This document shows, in pieces, positions 1-6,082 of a stretch of 6,082 nucleotides of DNA. This DNA is from Olsenella sp. (lineage in GTDB: Bacteria; Actinomycetota; Coriobacteriia; Coriobacteriales; Atopobiaceae). The notes under the pieces are model-generated. The model ran no database searches. It worked only from the letters and a program-made list of their open reading frames with translations, and was not told the DNA's origin. Made by a program: the position numbers and the translations under genes. The stretch covers positions 1 through 6,082 of the forward strand of contig SUUD01000128.1 in the NCBI GenBank assembly GCA_015062715.1. Reading direction: 5' to 3'. Numbering within the stretch: the stretch's first letter is position 1; each line of letters opens with the position of its first letter.

Positions 1-87
1 ATCCCCTCCGACGACTTCACCAACGGAACCAACGAGCTTGAGTGCGTGGTCGAGATGGCCCGGCTCACGCTCGGGATCGCCAACTAG
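1..87 (+). CDS. C-terminal tail of an unidentified protein (partial)
   Basis: The first frame is open from the left edge to a TAG at 85-87 and gives 28 residues, including the stretch DDFTNGTNELECVVEMARLT and ending LGIAN. The codons use C or G at most third positions, like the downstream genes, and the stop lies 42 bases before the symporter start, so this is probably the real end of an upstream gene on the same strand. The tail has an amphipathic-helix look (ELECVVEMARLTLGI). An NE-x(n)-helix ending resembles the C-termini of some M20-type metallopeptidases, but 28 residues are too few to assign a family and I do not do so. It may belong to the same transcript as the galactoside genes, because no terminator-like hairpin is visible in the 42-base gap. 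Confidence 0.6.
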   Translation: MPSDDFTNGTNELECVVEMARLTLGIAN

Positions 88-111
88 GCGCGTACGACTG
101 GCAACACAGGC

Positions 112-121
112 AAGGAAGGGG
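112..121 (+). promoter_or_regulatory. Ribosome binding site of the symporter gene
   Basis: The purine run AAGGAAGGGG ends 8 bases before the ATG at 130. It is the only good Shine-Dalgarno-like run in the 42-base gap and supports this ATG. The same gap shows no recognisable -35/-10 pair, which fits read-through from the upstream gene. Confidence 0.6.
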
Positions 122-129
122 TCACGAAC

Positions 130-1512
130 ATGGAAAAGAAGCTCGCGGACGGACGCATCCTCCGCAACTTCGCGATCGGTCAGCTGGGCTGGGCGCTGCT
201 CTCGGGCGTGGTGAGCAACTGGCTGCTCTACTTCTACATGCCCAGCGAGGAGACCATCGCGGCCGGCATGCCGCTCTTCATCACCCAGGGCATCGTCTTC
301 GCCGGCATGACGGTCATCGGCCTCATCACGGCCCTGTGCCGCCTGGTCGACGGCTTCATCGACCCCTTCATCGCGAGCAAGTCCGACTCGCTGAACAACC
401 CCCTGGGCCGCCGCATCCCGTTCATGCGCTGGTTCGCCGTGCCCTTCGGCGTCATGACCGTCGTCGTGTTCACGGTGCCCGGCCTGGGCGGCGAGCTGTT
501 CAACGACGTCGCCCTGCTCGTGTGCCTGGTGCTGTTCTACGTGAGCCTGTCGCTGTACTGCACGCCGTTCAACGCGCTCATCCCCGAGCTTGGCCGCACG
601 CAGGAGCTGCGCGTCAACCTCTCGACGTTCATCTCGGTGACCTACTTCCTGGGCACCGCCTTTGCCTACTTGGTGCCCACCATCGCGGGCCTCTTCGAGG
701 GGGGCTTCGGCATCGCCAACTCCTACCGCATCACCATCGCGATCCTGGCCGCCGTCGCCGTCTGCTGCATGCTCGTCCCGGCCTTCACCATCGACGAGAA
801 CCTCTACGCCGAGACCGAGCCCTCCACCACCCCCATGGGCGCCTCGGTCATGAAGACCTTCTCCAACAAGGACTTCCAGGTCTTCGAGGTCTCCGACATC
901 CTGTACTGGGTGGCCATCACCATGTTCCAGACCGGCATGCCCTTCTACGTGACGAGCCTCATGGGCCTCGACGAGTCGTGGAACTTCGTCCTGTTCGCGG
1001 GCATGACCGGCATCAGCCTGCTCTTCTACGCCCCCGTCAACATCATGGCCAAGCGCATGGGCAAGAAGAAGCTGGTCGCCTTCGCGTTCTTCTTCTTCTG
1101 CCTCGCCTTTGCCGTGACGAGCGTCTGCGGCCAGTTTGGCATCCCTGCCTTGGTCTGGGGCGGCGTCGTGGCGGTCCTGGCGGCCATCCCCATGGCCATC
1201 CTGGGCATCCTTCCCCAGGCGGTCCTGGCCGACATCGCCGAGTCCGACGCCGTCGAGACCGGCGAGAACCGCGAGGGCATGTTCTACGCCGCCCGCACCT
1301 TCTCGATGACGCTGGGCCAGTCGCTCGCCATGATCCTGTTCTCGTCCATCGCCACGCTGGGCACCGGCGGCTTCGGCTATCGCGTCACCGCCATCGTGGC
1401 GACCGTCTTCTGCCTGCTGGGCGGCCTGGTCTTCGTGCGCTACAACGAGTCCCGCGTCATCGACGTGGTGACCGCCCACGCCGAGGCCCTCACGGGCGTG
1501 CACGAGGAGTAG
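130..1512 (+). CDS. GPH-family (MelB-like) galactoside:cation symporter, MFS fold
   Basis: This is a 460-residue integral membrane protein with about 12 hydrophobic segments, the usual size for glycoside-pentoside-hexuronide:cation symporters. Family marks are visible. Residues 71-101 hold RLVDGFIDPF followed by a loop with GRRIPF, the helix 2-3 region of GPH proteins. Asp74 and Asp78 are spaced like the cation-site aspartates Asp55/Asp59 of MelB. Residues 368-387 hold D-I-A-E-S-D then ENREGMFYA, matching the conserved D...G.RREG.F motif of the C-terminal half. It stops at 460 residues, so there is no LacS-type IIA regulatory domain. The gene ends 3 bases before a GH36 glycosidase and lies upstream of galK and galT, so the likely cargo is an alpha-galactoside such as melibiose, or galactose. 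Substrate and coupling ion (Na+ or H+) are inferred. The start is supported by AAGGAAGGGG 8 bases upstream. Confidence 0.9.
   Translation: MEKKLADGRILRNFAIGQLGWALLSGVVSNWLLYFYMPSEETIAAGMPLFITQGIVFAGMTVIGLITALCRLVDGFIDPFIASKSDSLNNPLGRRIPFMRWFAVPFGVMTVVVFTVPGLGGELFNDVALLVCLVLFYVSLSLYCTPFNALIPELGRTQELRVNLSTFISVTYFLGTAFAYLVPTIAGLFEGGFGIANSYRITIAILAAVAVCCMLVPAFTIDENLYAETEPSTTPMGASVMKTFSNKDFQVFEVSDILYWVAITMFQTGMPFYVTSLMGLDESWNFVLFAGMTGISLLFYAPVNIMAKRMGKKKLVAFAFFFFCLAFAVTSVCGQFGIPALVWGGVVAVLAAIPMAILGILPQAVLADIAESDAVETGENREGMFYAARTFSMTLGQSLAMILFSSIATLGTGGFGYRVTAIVATVFCLLGGLVFVRYNESRVIDVVTAHAEALTGVHEE
1504..1509 (+). promoter_or_regulatory. Ribosome binding site of the GH36 gene, inside the symporter's last codons
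   Basis: GAGGAG encodes the two final Glu residues of the symporter and lies 6 bases before the ATG at 1516. It sets the GH36 start and places that gene in the same message, with probable translational coupling because the symporter stop (1510-1512) falls between this site and the next start. Confidence 0.65.
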
Positions 1513-1515
1513 GCC

Positions 1516-3138
1516 ATGCGCACCGTCAAGACCTCCTGGTCCATCCGCTTTGTGCCGGCTGAGGGAGGCCCCGAGCGCCGCGTCACGGTCGACGAGGCCG
1601 GGCGCGCACGCCCCGCTGAGGCAGTGGCGGAGCTGGGCCTTGCCATCCGCCGTCGCGAGGGCGAGGGCTTCGTCTCCAAGCGCGCGCTTGTCAGGCCCAC
1701 CTGCGACGTGCGCGTCACCTCGATCTCGGCCACGGTGCTCGACCTCGACGTGCTTGGCGCCGACTCGATCTTCCTGAGCGGCTACAACTCGTGGACCGAC
1801 TCGGTGGAGCGCCATCCGCTCGCCCGGATGCGCGGTCTGCGCGGCGTTCCCACGGCCATCGTCAACCGCTGGGTGCTCGACAACTCCGGCGACTACCGCT
1901 TCGTCGAGCAGGCCGGCCTTCCCGGCGGCCAGCATGGCGTGGGCTATGGCTACCTGCGCTATGGTGACCGGGTCCTGCTCGTGGGCTCGCTCGACGAGGA
2001 CTCGGGCTTCACCGTGGTGCGCGAGTCGGCGCGCGTGAGCGCCCTCAAGCTCGAGAAGGAGCCGCCCGAGCGCGTGGTGCGCGCGGGCGAGGAGCTCGAG
2101 CTCTGCTCGTTCGCCGTCTGCGATGGCGCGCTCGACGAGGCCTTCGGCCGCTATGCCGGGCTCGCCGGCATGGCCTGCCGCCCCGCGCCTGCGCTGGTGG
2201 GCTACTCGAGCTGGTACCGCCACTACGGCGACATCTCCGAGGACAAGCTCCTGCACGACCTCGATGCCACGGCGGCGCTCTTCGACGGCCGCGAGCTGGG
2301 GAGGTGCCGCACCCTCTTCCAGGTGGACGACGGCTATGCCAAGGTGGGCGACTGGCTCTCGCCCGACCCGGAGCGCTTCCCCAACGGCATGGCGGGCATT
2401 GCCAGGAGGGCGGCCGAGCTGGGGTTTGTTCCCGGCATCTGGCTGGCGCCGTTCCTGGTCGAGAAGGAGAGCCGCGTGGCCGCCGAGCACCCCGAGTGGC
2501 TGCTGCGCGACAAGGCCGGCGAGCTGGTTGCCGCAGGCGGCAACTGGAGCGGCGCCTGGGCGCTCGACACCCGCGTCCCCGAGGTCCGCGAGCACATCCG
2601 CGACTTCATGGGCTGCGTGACGCGCGAGTGGGGCTACCGCTTCCTCAAGCTCGACTTCCTCTTCGGCGCCTGCCTCGAGCCGCACGATGGCATGAACCGC
2701 GGCCAGCTCATGGCCGACGCGCTCGACCTCTTGCGCGAGAGCGTGCCCGAGGGCACGTGGTTCGACCTGTGCGGCGTGCCCATGGCGAGCGCCCTGGGCC
2801 GGACGGAGTTCTGCCGCGTGGGCTGTGACGTGGGGCTCGACTGGGACGACGTTCCCTACATGCGCCTGCTGCACCGCGAGCGCGTGAGCACCAAGCGCAG
2901 CCTTGCCAACACCCGCGGCCGCGCGCACCTGGACGGCGTCGCCTTTAGATGCGACCCCGACGTCTTCTTCCTGCGCCGCGACGTGAGGCTCACGGACGAG
3001 CAGCGTATGGACCTGCTCACGGCCGACGCGACGCTGGGAGGGATGTTCCTCACCTCCGACGACGCCTCCCTGTGGGACGTCACGCAGCAGAAGGACTTCG
3101 ACGACGCGCTGGCACTGTTCGTCGCGCGGAACGGTTAG
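1516..3138 (+). CDS. GH36-family alpha-galactosidase, short cytoplasmic form
   Basis: It should hydrolyse terminal alpha-galactosyl bonds (melibiose, raffinose-type sugars), releasing galactose for the GalK/GalT pair downstream. The protein has 540 residues, close to the short GH36 enzymes such as Thermotoga maritima GalA (about 550) and shorter than the 700-plus residue forms. An N-terminal beta domain covers roughly residues 1-215, followed by the barrel. Barrel marks in order are GYSSWYRHYGDIS (229-241), VDDGY (270-274), GIWLAPF (307-313), FLKLDF (376-381) with Asp380 as expected nucleophile, CGVPM (419-423), and CRVGCDVG (433-440) with Asp438 as expected acid/base. The 58-residue gap between the two aspartates is close to the 60 in the T. 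maritima enzyme (Asp327/Asp387). There is no signal peptide, so the substrate must enter intact through the symporter. Alpha-N-acetylgalactosaminidase activity is an alternative that the sequence alone cannot exclude. Confidence 0.9.
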   Translation: MRTVKTSWSIRFVPAEGGPERRVTVDEAGRARPAEAVAELGLAIRRREGEGFVSKRALVRPTCDVRVTSISATVLDLDVLGADSIFLSGYNSWTDSVERHPLARMRGLRGVPTAIVNRWVLDNSGDYRFVEQAGLPGGQHGVGYGYLRYGDRVLLVGSLDEDSGFTVVRESARVSALKLEKEPPERVVRAGEELELCSFAVCDGALDEAFGRYAGLAGMACRPAPALVGYSSWYRHYGDISEDKLLHDLDATAALFDGRELGRCRTLFQVDDGYAKVGDWLSPDPERFPNGMAGIARRAAELGFVPGIWLAPFLVEKESRVAAEHPEWLLRDKAGELVAAGGNWSGAWALDTRVPEVREHIRDFMGCVTREWGYRFLKLDFLFGACLEPHDGMNRGQLMADALDLLRESVPEGTWFDLCGVPMASALGRTEFCRVGCDVGLDWDDVPYMRLLHRERVSTKRSLANTRGRAHLDGVAFRCDPDVFFLRRDVRLTDEQRMDLLTADATLGGMFLTSDDASLWDVTQQKDFDDALALFVARNG

Positions 3139-3149
3139 ACTGATACCTG

Positions 3150-3169
3150 GCGTGGGGCATTTCCCGCGC
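3150..3169 (+). other. Possible small hairpin between the GH36 gene and galK
   Basis: GCGTGGG (3150-3156) can pair with CCCGCGC (3163-3169), giving 7 pairs with one G-U wobble around a 6-base loop, GCATTT. It sits in the only non-coding gap inside the cluster (3139-3192). No T run follows, so it is not a classical terminator. It might be an RNA-processing or mRNA-stability element, or chance pairing in GC-rich DNA. Confidence 0.25.
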
Positions 3170-3192
3170 GTGTCGGCAAAGAGGGAGAGGGA

Positions 3193-4329
3193 ATGGCAGA
3201 GAGGGAGCTTCTCGTCCGCTCGCCGGGCAGGACCGAGCTTGCGGGCAACCACACCGACCACGAGGGCGGGCACGTCATCGCCTCCGCCGTCGACCGCTAC
3301 GTCAAGGCCCATGTCACGCCGCGCGAGGACCTGGTCGTGCGCATCGAGAGCGAGGGCTACCGGCCCTTCGAGGTGTCGCTTGAGTCGCTCGAGCCGCGGG
3401 AGGACGAGCGGGGAACCACCATGTCGCTCGTCCGGGGCATGGCGGCGCAGATGGTCGCGCGCGGGGCGGTGCCGCAGGGCTTCGACGCCCTCGTGACGAG
3501 CACCGTCCTCTCGGGTGGCGGGCTCTCGTCGTCTGCCGCCTTCGAGCTCATGCTCTGCGAGGCCATGCGCGCCCTCTGGGGTGCCGGCGACATCTCCAAG
3601 ATGGAGATGGCCCAGATGGCCCAGGCGGTTGAGCGCGACTGGTTCGGCAAGCCCTGCGGCCTCATGGACCAGGCGGCCTGTGCGCTCGGCGGCATCCAGC
3701 ACATGGACTTCTCGGATGACGACGACCCCCGTGCCGCCCTCATCGACTTCGACTTTGCCGCCGCCGGCTACGCCATCTGCATCGTGGCCGTCGGCGCCGA
3801 CCACGCCGCGCTCACCGGCGAGTACGCCGCGGTGCCTGCCGAGATGCAGGCCGTCGCGGCCCAGCTCGGTGCCGCGCGCCTGGGCGAGCTGCGCGAGCAG
3901 GACGTGCTCGCGGCCCTGCCCGCCCTGCGCGAGCGCCTGGGCGACCGCCCGGTGCTGCGCGCCCTGCACTTCTTCCGCGAGGAGCGCCTGGTCGAGGGGC
4001 GCGCGGCCGCGCTGCGTGCCGGTGACGTCGCCCGCTTCCTCGAGCTCACGCGCCTCTCTGGCGCAAGCTCTGCCATGTACCTGCAGAACGTCTCCGTGGC
4101 GGGTGCCGCCGACCAGCCCACGATGCTCGCCCTGGCCCTGGCCGACGAGCTCATGGGCGAGCGCGGTGCCTGCCGCGTGCACGGCGGCGGCTTTGGCGGC
4201 ACCATCCAGTGCTTCGTCCCGCTCGAGGACGCCAGGGACTTCGCCGCCGGCATGGATGCCGTCCTGGGTGACGGCGCCTGCATGATCTGCTCGATCGACC
4301 ACGAGGGGGTATGCTCGGAATGGCTCTAG
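3193..4329 (+). CDS. galK: Galactokinase (GHMP kinase family), variant signature
   Basis: It phosphorylates alpha-D-galactose at C1 with ATP in the cytoplasm, the first committed Leloir step. The protein has 378 residues, normal to slightly short for GalK. The N-terminal galactokinase signature is at 10-26 (SPGRTELAGNHTDHEGG), the ATP-binding loop at 105-116 (VLSGGGLSSSAA), the catalytic-base motif LMDQAACALGG at 157-167 with Asp159, and the C-terminal GHMP motif VHGGGFGGTIQ at 329-339. Arg13 aligns with the catalytic arginine of other galactokinases. The usual GEHTDY reads GNHTDH here, which changes a residue known in human GALK1 (Glu43) to contact the sugar. Similar GNHTDH forms occur in annotated bacterial galactokinases, so galactose remains the best call. 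The start is supported by the purine-rich GAGGGAGAGGG just upstream. The end overlaps galT by 10 bases. Confidence 0.92.
   Translation: MAERELLVRSPGRTELAGNHTDHEGGHVIASAVDRYVKAHVTPREDLVVRIESEGYRPFEVSLESLEPREDERGTTMSLVRGMAAQMVARGAVPQGFDALVTSTVLSGGGLSSSAAFELMLCEAMRALWGAGDISKMEMAQMAQAVERDWFGKPCGLMDQAACALGGIQHMDFSDDDDPRAALIDFDFAAAGYAICIVAVGADHAALTGEYAAVPAEMQAVAAQLGAARLGELREQDVLAALPALRERLGDRPVLRALHFFREERLVEGRAAALRAGDVARFLELTRLSGASSAMYLQNVSVAGAADQPTMLALALADELMGERGACRVHGGGFGGTIQCFVPLEDARDFAAGMDAVLGDGACMICSIDHEGVCSEWL
4305..4310 (+). promoter_or_regulatory. Ribosome binding site that decides the galT start
   Basis: GGGGGT, inside the last codons of galK, can pair with the anti-Shine-Dalgarno ACCUCC with a single G-U wobble. 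It lies 9 bases before the ATG at 4320 but directly touches the in-frame ATG at 4311, where it could not work well. It therefore favours 4320. Confidence 0.5.
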
Positions 4330-5720
4330 GAACCGCTTCCGCTTGGATCGCGCGCTACGCGCTTGACCACGGCATCATTGACGAAGGCGACCTCACGTGG
4401 GCCGAGAACCGCGTGCTCGAGAGCGTTGGCGCCCTCTCGCCGGCCGACGTCGTGCTGCCCCAGGGCGACGACGAGCCCGACCTCGACGCGGTCCTCTCCG
4501 TGCTCGCAGAGGCCGCCGTGGCCAACGGCCAGTGCGAGGACTCCGCGAGCGGCCGCGACCGCATCATGATGCGCGTCATGGGCGCGCTCATGCCGCGCCC
4601 GTCCGAGGTCGCCGCCCGGTTCCGCGGCCTGCGTGCCGACGAGGGCCCCAAGGCCGCGACCGATTGGTTCTACGCGATCTCGTGCGACGTCGACTACGTG
4701 CGCCGCTCGGCCATCGCCCGCAACCTCAGCTGGGGCCACCCCAGCGCCTGGGGCGAGCTCGAGATCACCATCAACAAGTCCAAGCCCGAGAAGGACCCCC
4801 GCGACATCGCTGCCGCCGGCGCGGCCCCCGCTGGTGAGGCCTACCCGGCCTGCCAGCTGTGCCTCTCCAACGAGGGCTACTCGGGCCGCCCGGCCGCCAA
4901 GGGCGAGCATCCCGCCCGCCAGAACCTGCGCATCGTTCCCATCGAGCTGGGAGGGGAGCGCTGGGGCCTGCAGTACAGCCCGTATGCCTACTACACCGAG
5001 CACTGCATCGCCATGAGCGCCGAGCACCGCCCCATGCACGTCGACCGCGCGTCGCTCACCTGCCTGCTCGACTTCGTCGACCTCTTCCCGCACTACTTCA
5101 TCGGGTCCAACGCCGACCTGCCCATCGTGGGTGGCTCGATCCTGTCGCACGACCACTTCCAGGGTGGCCTGCACGAGTTCCCGATGACGAGGGCCGAGGT
5201 CTGCGAGCCGTTCGAGATGGACGCCTTCCCCGGCGTGGAGGCGGGCGTCGTGCGCTGGCCGCTCTCGGTGCTGCGCCTTTCCTGCGCCAGCCGTGACGAG
5301 CTGCTCGACGCGGCCTGCCACGTGCTCGACGCCTGGCGCGTCTGGTCCGACGAGTCGGTGGGCGTGGTCGCCTTCACGGGCGAGACCCCGCACAACACCA
5401 TCACGCCCATCTGCCGCATCCGCGACGGTCGCTACGAGCTCGATCTGGCGCTGCGCTGCAACATCACGACCGACGAGCACCCGCTGGGCGTCTTCCATCC
5501 GCACGAGGACAAGTGGCACGTCAAGAAGGAGAACATCGGCCTCATCGAGGTCATGGGCATGGCCATCCTGCCGCCGCGCCTCGAGGCCGAGATGGACGCC
5601 GGCAACATCACGCGCGAGCAGATCGGCGACGTCTTCGCGGGCGTGCTCGAGGACGCGGGCGTCTTCAAGTGGGACGACGCGGGCCGCGCCGCCCAGCGCC
5701 GCTTCATCGACAGCCTGTAG
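4320..5720 (+). CDS. galT: Galactose-1-phosphate uridylyltransferase, class II (GalT)
   Basis: It transfers UMP from UDP-glucose to galactose-1-phosphate, giving UDP-galactose and glucose-1-phosphate. From the ATG at 4320 the protein has 466 residues, in the range of the long class II enzymes and well above class I (about 350). Evidence includes an N-terminal helical start (WIARYALDHGIIDEGDL), a CQLC pair at 178-181 followed by GYSGRPAAKGEHPARQNLRI, the YSPYAYYTEHCIA region, and GGSILSHDHFQGG with HDHFQ at 277-281. The second His of this class II active-site motif corresponds to the uridylylated histidine of the family. Farther on, FHPHEDKWHVKKENIGLIEV is typical of the C-terminal half. An in-frame ATG at 4311 would add three residues but leaves no spacing from the ribosome site. 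The 10-base overlap with galK implies translational coupling and matched amounts of the two enzymes. Confidence 0.93.
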   Translation: MALGTASAWIARYALDHGIIDEGDLTWAENRVLESVGALSPADVVLPQGDDEPDLDAVLSVLAEAAVANGQCEDSASGRDRIMMRVMGALMPRPSEVAARFRGLRADEGPKAATDWFYAISCDVDYVRRSAIARNLSWGHPSAWGELEITINKSKPEKDPRDIAAAGAAPAGEAYPACQLCLSNEGYSGRPAAKGEHPARQNLRIVPIELGGERWGLQYSPYAYYTEHCIAMSAEHRPMHVDRASLTCLLDFVDLFPHYFIGSNADLPIVGGSILSHDHFQGGLHEFPMTRAEVCEPFEMDAFPGVEAGVVRWPLSVLRLSCASRDELLDAACHVLDAWRVWSDESVGVVAFTGETPHNTITPICRIRDGRYELDLALRCNITTDEHPLGVFHPHEDKWHVKKENIGLIEVMGMAILPPRLEAEMDAGNITREQIGDVFAGVLEDAGVFKWDDAGRAAQRRFIDSL

Positions 5721-5727
5721 GGGAACA

Positions 5728-5741
5728 GGGGGCATGCCCCC
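5728..5741. repeat. Perfect 14-bp palindrome just after galT
   Basis: GGGGGCATGCCCCC is its own reverse complement and begins 8 bases after the galT stop. In RNA it can fold as five G-C pairs around a CATG loop. It lacks a following T run and may act with the stronger hairpin 20 bases downstream, or could be a protein-binding site. Confidence 0.45.
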
Positions 5742-5760
5742 GGCAGCATTTGGAACGGAA

Positions 5761-5789
5761 CGGGGCAGGGGAGCGCATCCCCTGCCCCG
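5761..5789. terminator. Strong hairpin between convergent genes, probable bidirectional terminator
   Basis: CGGGGCAGGGGA (5761-5772) pairs perfectly with TCCCCTGCCCCG (5778-5789), a 12-bp stem with a 5-base loop. It sits between the galT stop and the stop of the opposing membrane-protein gene, where a terminator serving both strands is expected. The downstream tract on the + strand (CTTCGCGTCTC) and on the - strand (TTCCGTTCC) is only moderately T-rich, so termination strength is uncertain. The rest of the convergent gap, 5790-5837, shows nothing recognisable. Confidence 0.7.
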
Positions 5790-5837
5790 CTTCGCGTCTC
5801 AGGCGATTGTGCCGGCTGCCAGAAGCATACCGGAGCG

Positions 5838-6082
5838 TCATGCACGCGCCTTTCGCACCGCGCTCGGCCTGCGTGCCAGGATGACCAGGCACGCCGCCCA
5901 CAGGGCAAGCCCCACCAGGCAGATGCCGCTCAGGTAGAACGAGGCGTCGTAGACCCTGTCGAAGCTGCCCCAGAGCACGGCCACGAGGGCGGCCGAGAAG
6001 CACGCCGGCAGCAGGGCCGCCCGCAGTACGTGACGCGCGAACCAGCGCCTGCGCACCACGAACCAGGCCACGAGCCCAACGG
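5838..6082 (-). CDS. Small or partial integral membrane protein, C-terminal part
   Basis: The frame is open from the right edge leftwards to a TGA at 5838-5840 and gives 80 residues. A GTG at 6071 could be read as a start, but the frame continues beyond it (V-G-L-V before AWFVV), so I treat the gene as cut by the window edge. Hydrophobic segments are a partial one at the edge (VGLVAWFVV), a second around VLRAALLPACFSAALVAVLW, and a third around LSGICLVGLALWAACLVILA. The positively charged RRRWFARH between the first two and the RRPSAVRKARA tail both predict cytoplasmic placement, a consistent topology with the C-terminus inside. No family motif is recognisable. It converges on galT and is probably unrelated to galactose metabolism. 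Function is unknown. Confidence 0.6.
   Translation of the reverse strand, partial: VGLVAWFVVRRRWFARHVLRAALLPACFSAALVAVLWGSFDRVYDASFYLSGICLVGLALWAACLVILARRPSAVRKARA

Noticed and set aside
88..129. A possible promoter for the cluster in the gap before the symporter.
   Set aside because: Only 42 bases are available, with the ribosome site taking part. No convincing -35/-10 pair is visible; CGTACG is a 6-base palindrome of the kind expected by chance.
42..1562. A 506-codon + strand frame covering the whole symporter gene.
   Set aside because: The product is dominated by Arg, His, Gly and Pro, typical of a shifted frame through GC-rich coding DNA. The overlapping frame 130-1512 encodes an unmistakable GPH transporter with its own ribosome site.
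3515..4285. A 256-codon + strand frame within galK.
   Set aside because: It is a Ser/Pro/Ala/Arg-rich low-complexity shadow of galK, with no ribosome site and no motif.
4326..5735. A 469-codon open frame on the - strand opposite galT, almost the same length as galT.
   Set aside because: It mirrors galT codon for codon in very GC-rich DNA, where stop codons are rare in the antisense frame. Its product is rich in Ala, Val, Arg, Gly and His with no recognisable motif, while galT has clear family motifs.
5293..5937. A 214-codon + strand frame running from galT through the convergent gap into the opposite gene.
   Set aside because: It is Ser/Arg/Thr-rich, crosses the strong hairpin and lies antisense to a more plausible membrane protein frame.

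Overview
This is a compact, very GC-rich window whose centre is a four-gene galactoside-use cluster on the + strand. Reading left to right it holds: the last 28 codons of an unidentified gene; a GPH-type (MelB-like) sugar:cation symporter; a GH36-family alpha-galactosidase; a galactokinase (galK); a class II galactose-1-phosphate uridylyltransferase (galT); a short intergenic region with two GC-rich palindromes; and the C-terminal part of a membrane protein gene running towards galT from the right edge.

The genes make biochemical sense together. The symporter would import an alpha-galactoside such as melibiose. The cytoplasmic GH36 enzyme would release galactose. GalK would phosphorylate it, and GalT would exchange galactose-1-phosphate with UDP-glucose to give UDP-galactose and glucose-1-phosphate. 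The UDP-glucose 4-epimerase (galE) that completes the Leloir cycle and an aldose 1-epimerase are not in the window. No transcriptional regulator is visible. Tight spacing (3 nt between symporter and GH36, 54 nt between GH36 and galK, a 10-nt galK/galT overlap) supports one transcript that may begin upstream of the window.

The strong C/G bias at third codon positions, the class II GalT (common in Firmicutes and some Actinobacteria) and the galactokinase signature variant suggest a high-GC anaerobic actinobacterium of the Coriobacteriia type (Olsenella, Atopobium or Collinsella relatives). This is an inference from style and family, not a proven assignment.

I found no mobile element, CRISPR array, tRNA, rRNA or phage gene, and no convincing novel system. 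This is ordinary carbohydrate metabolism. The points most worth a second look are the non-canonical galactokinase signature, the start of galT and the hairpins in the convergent gap.
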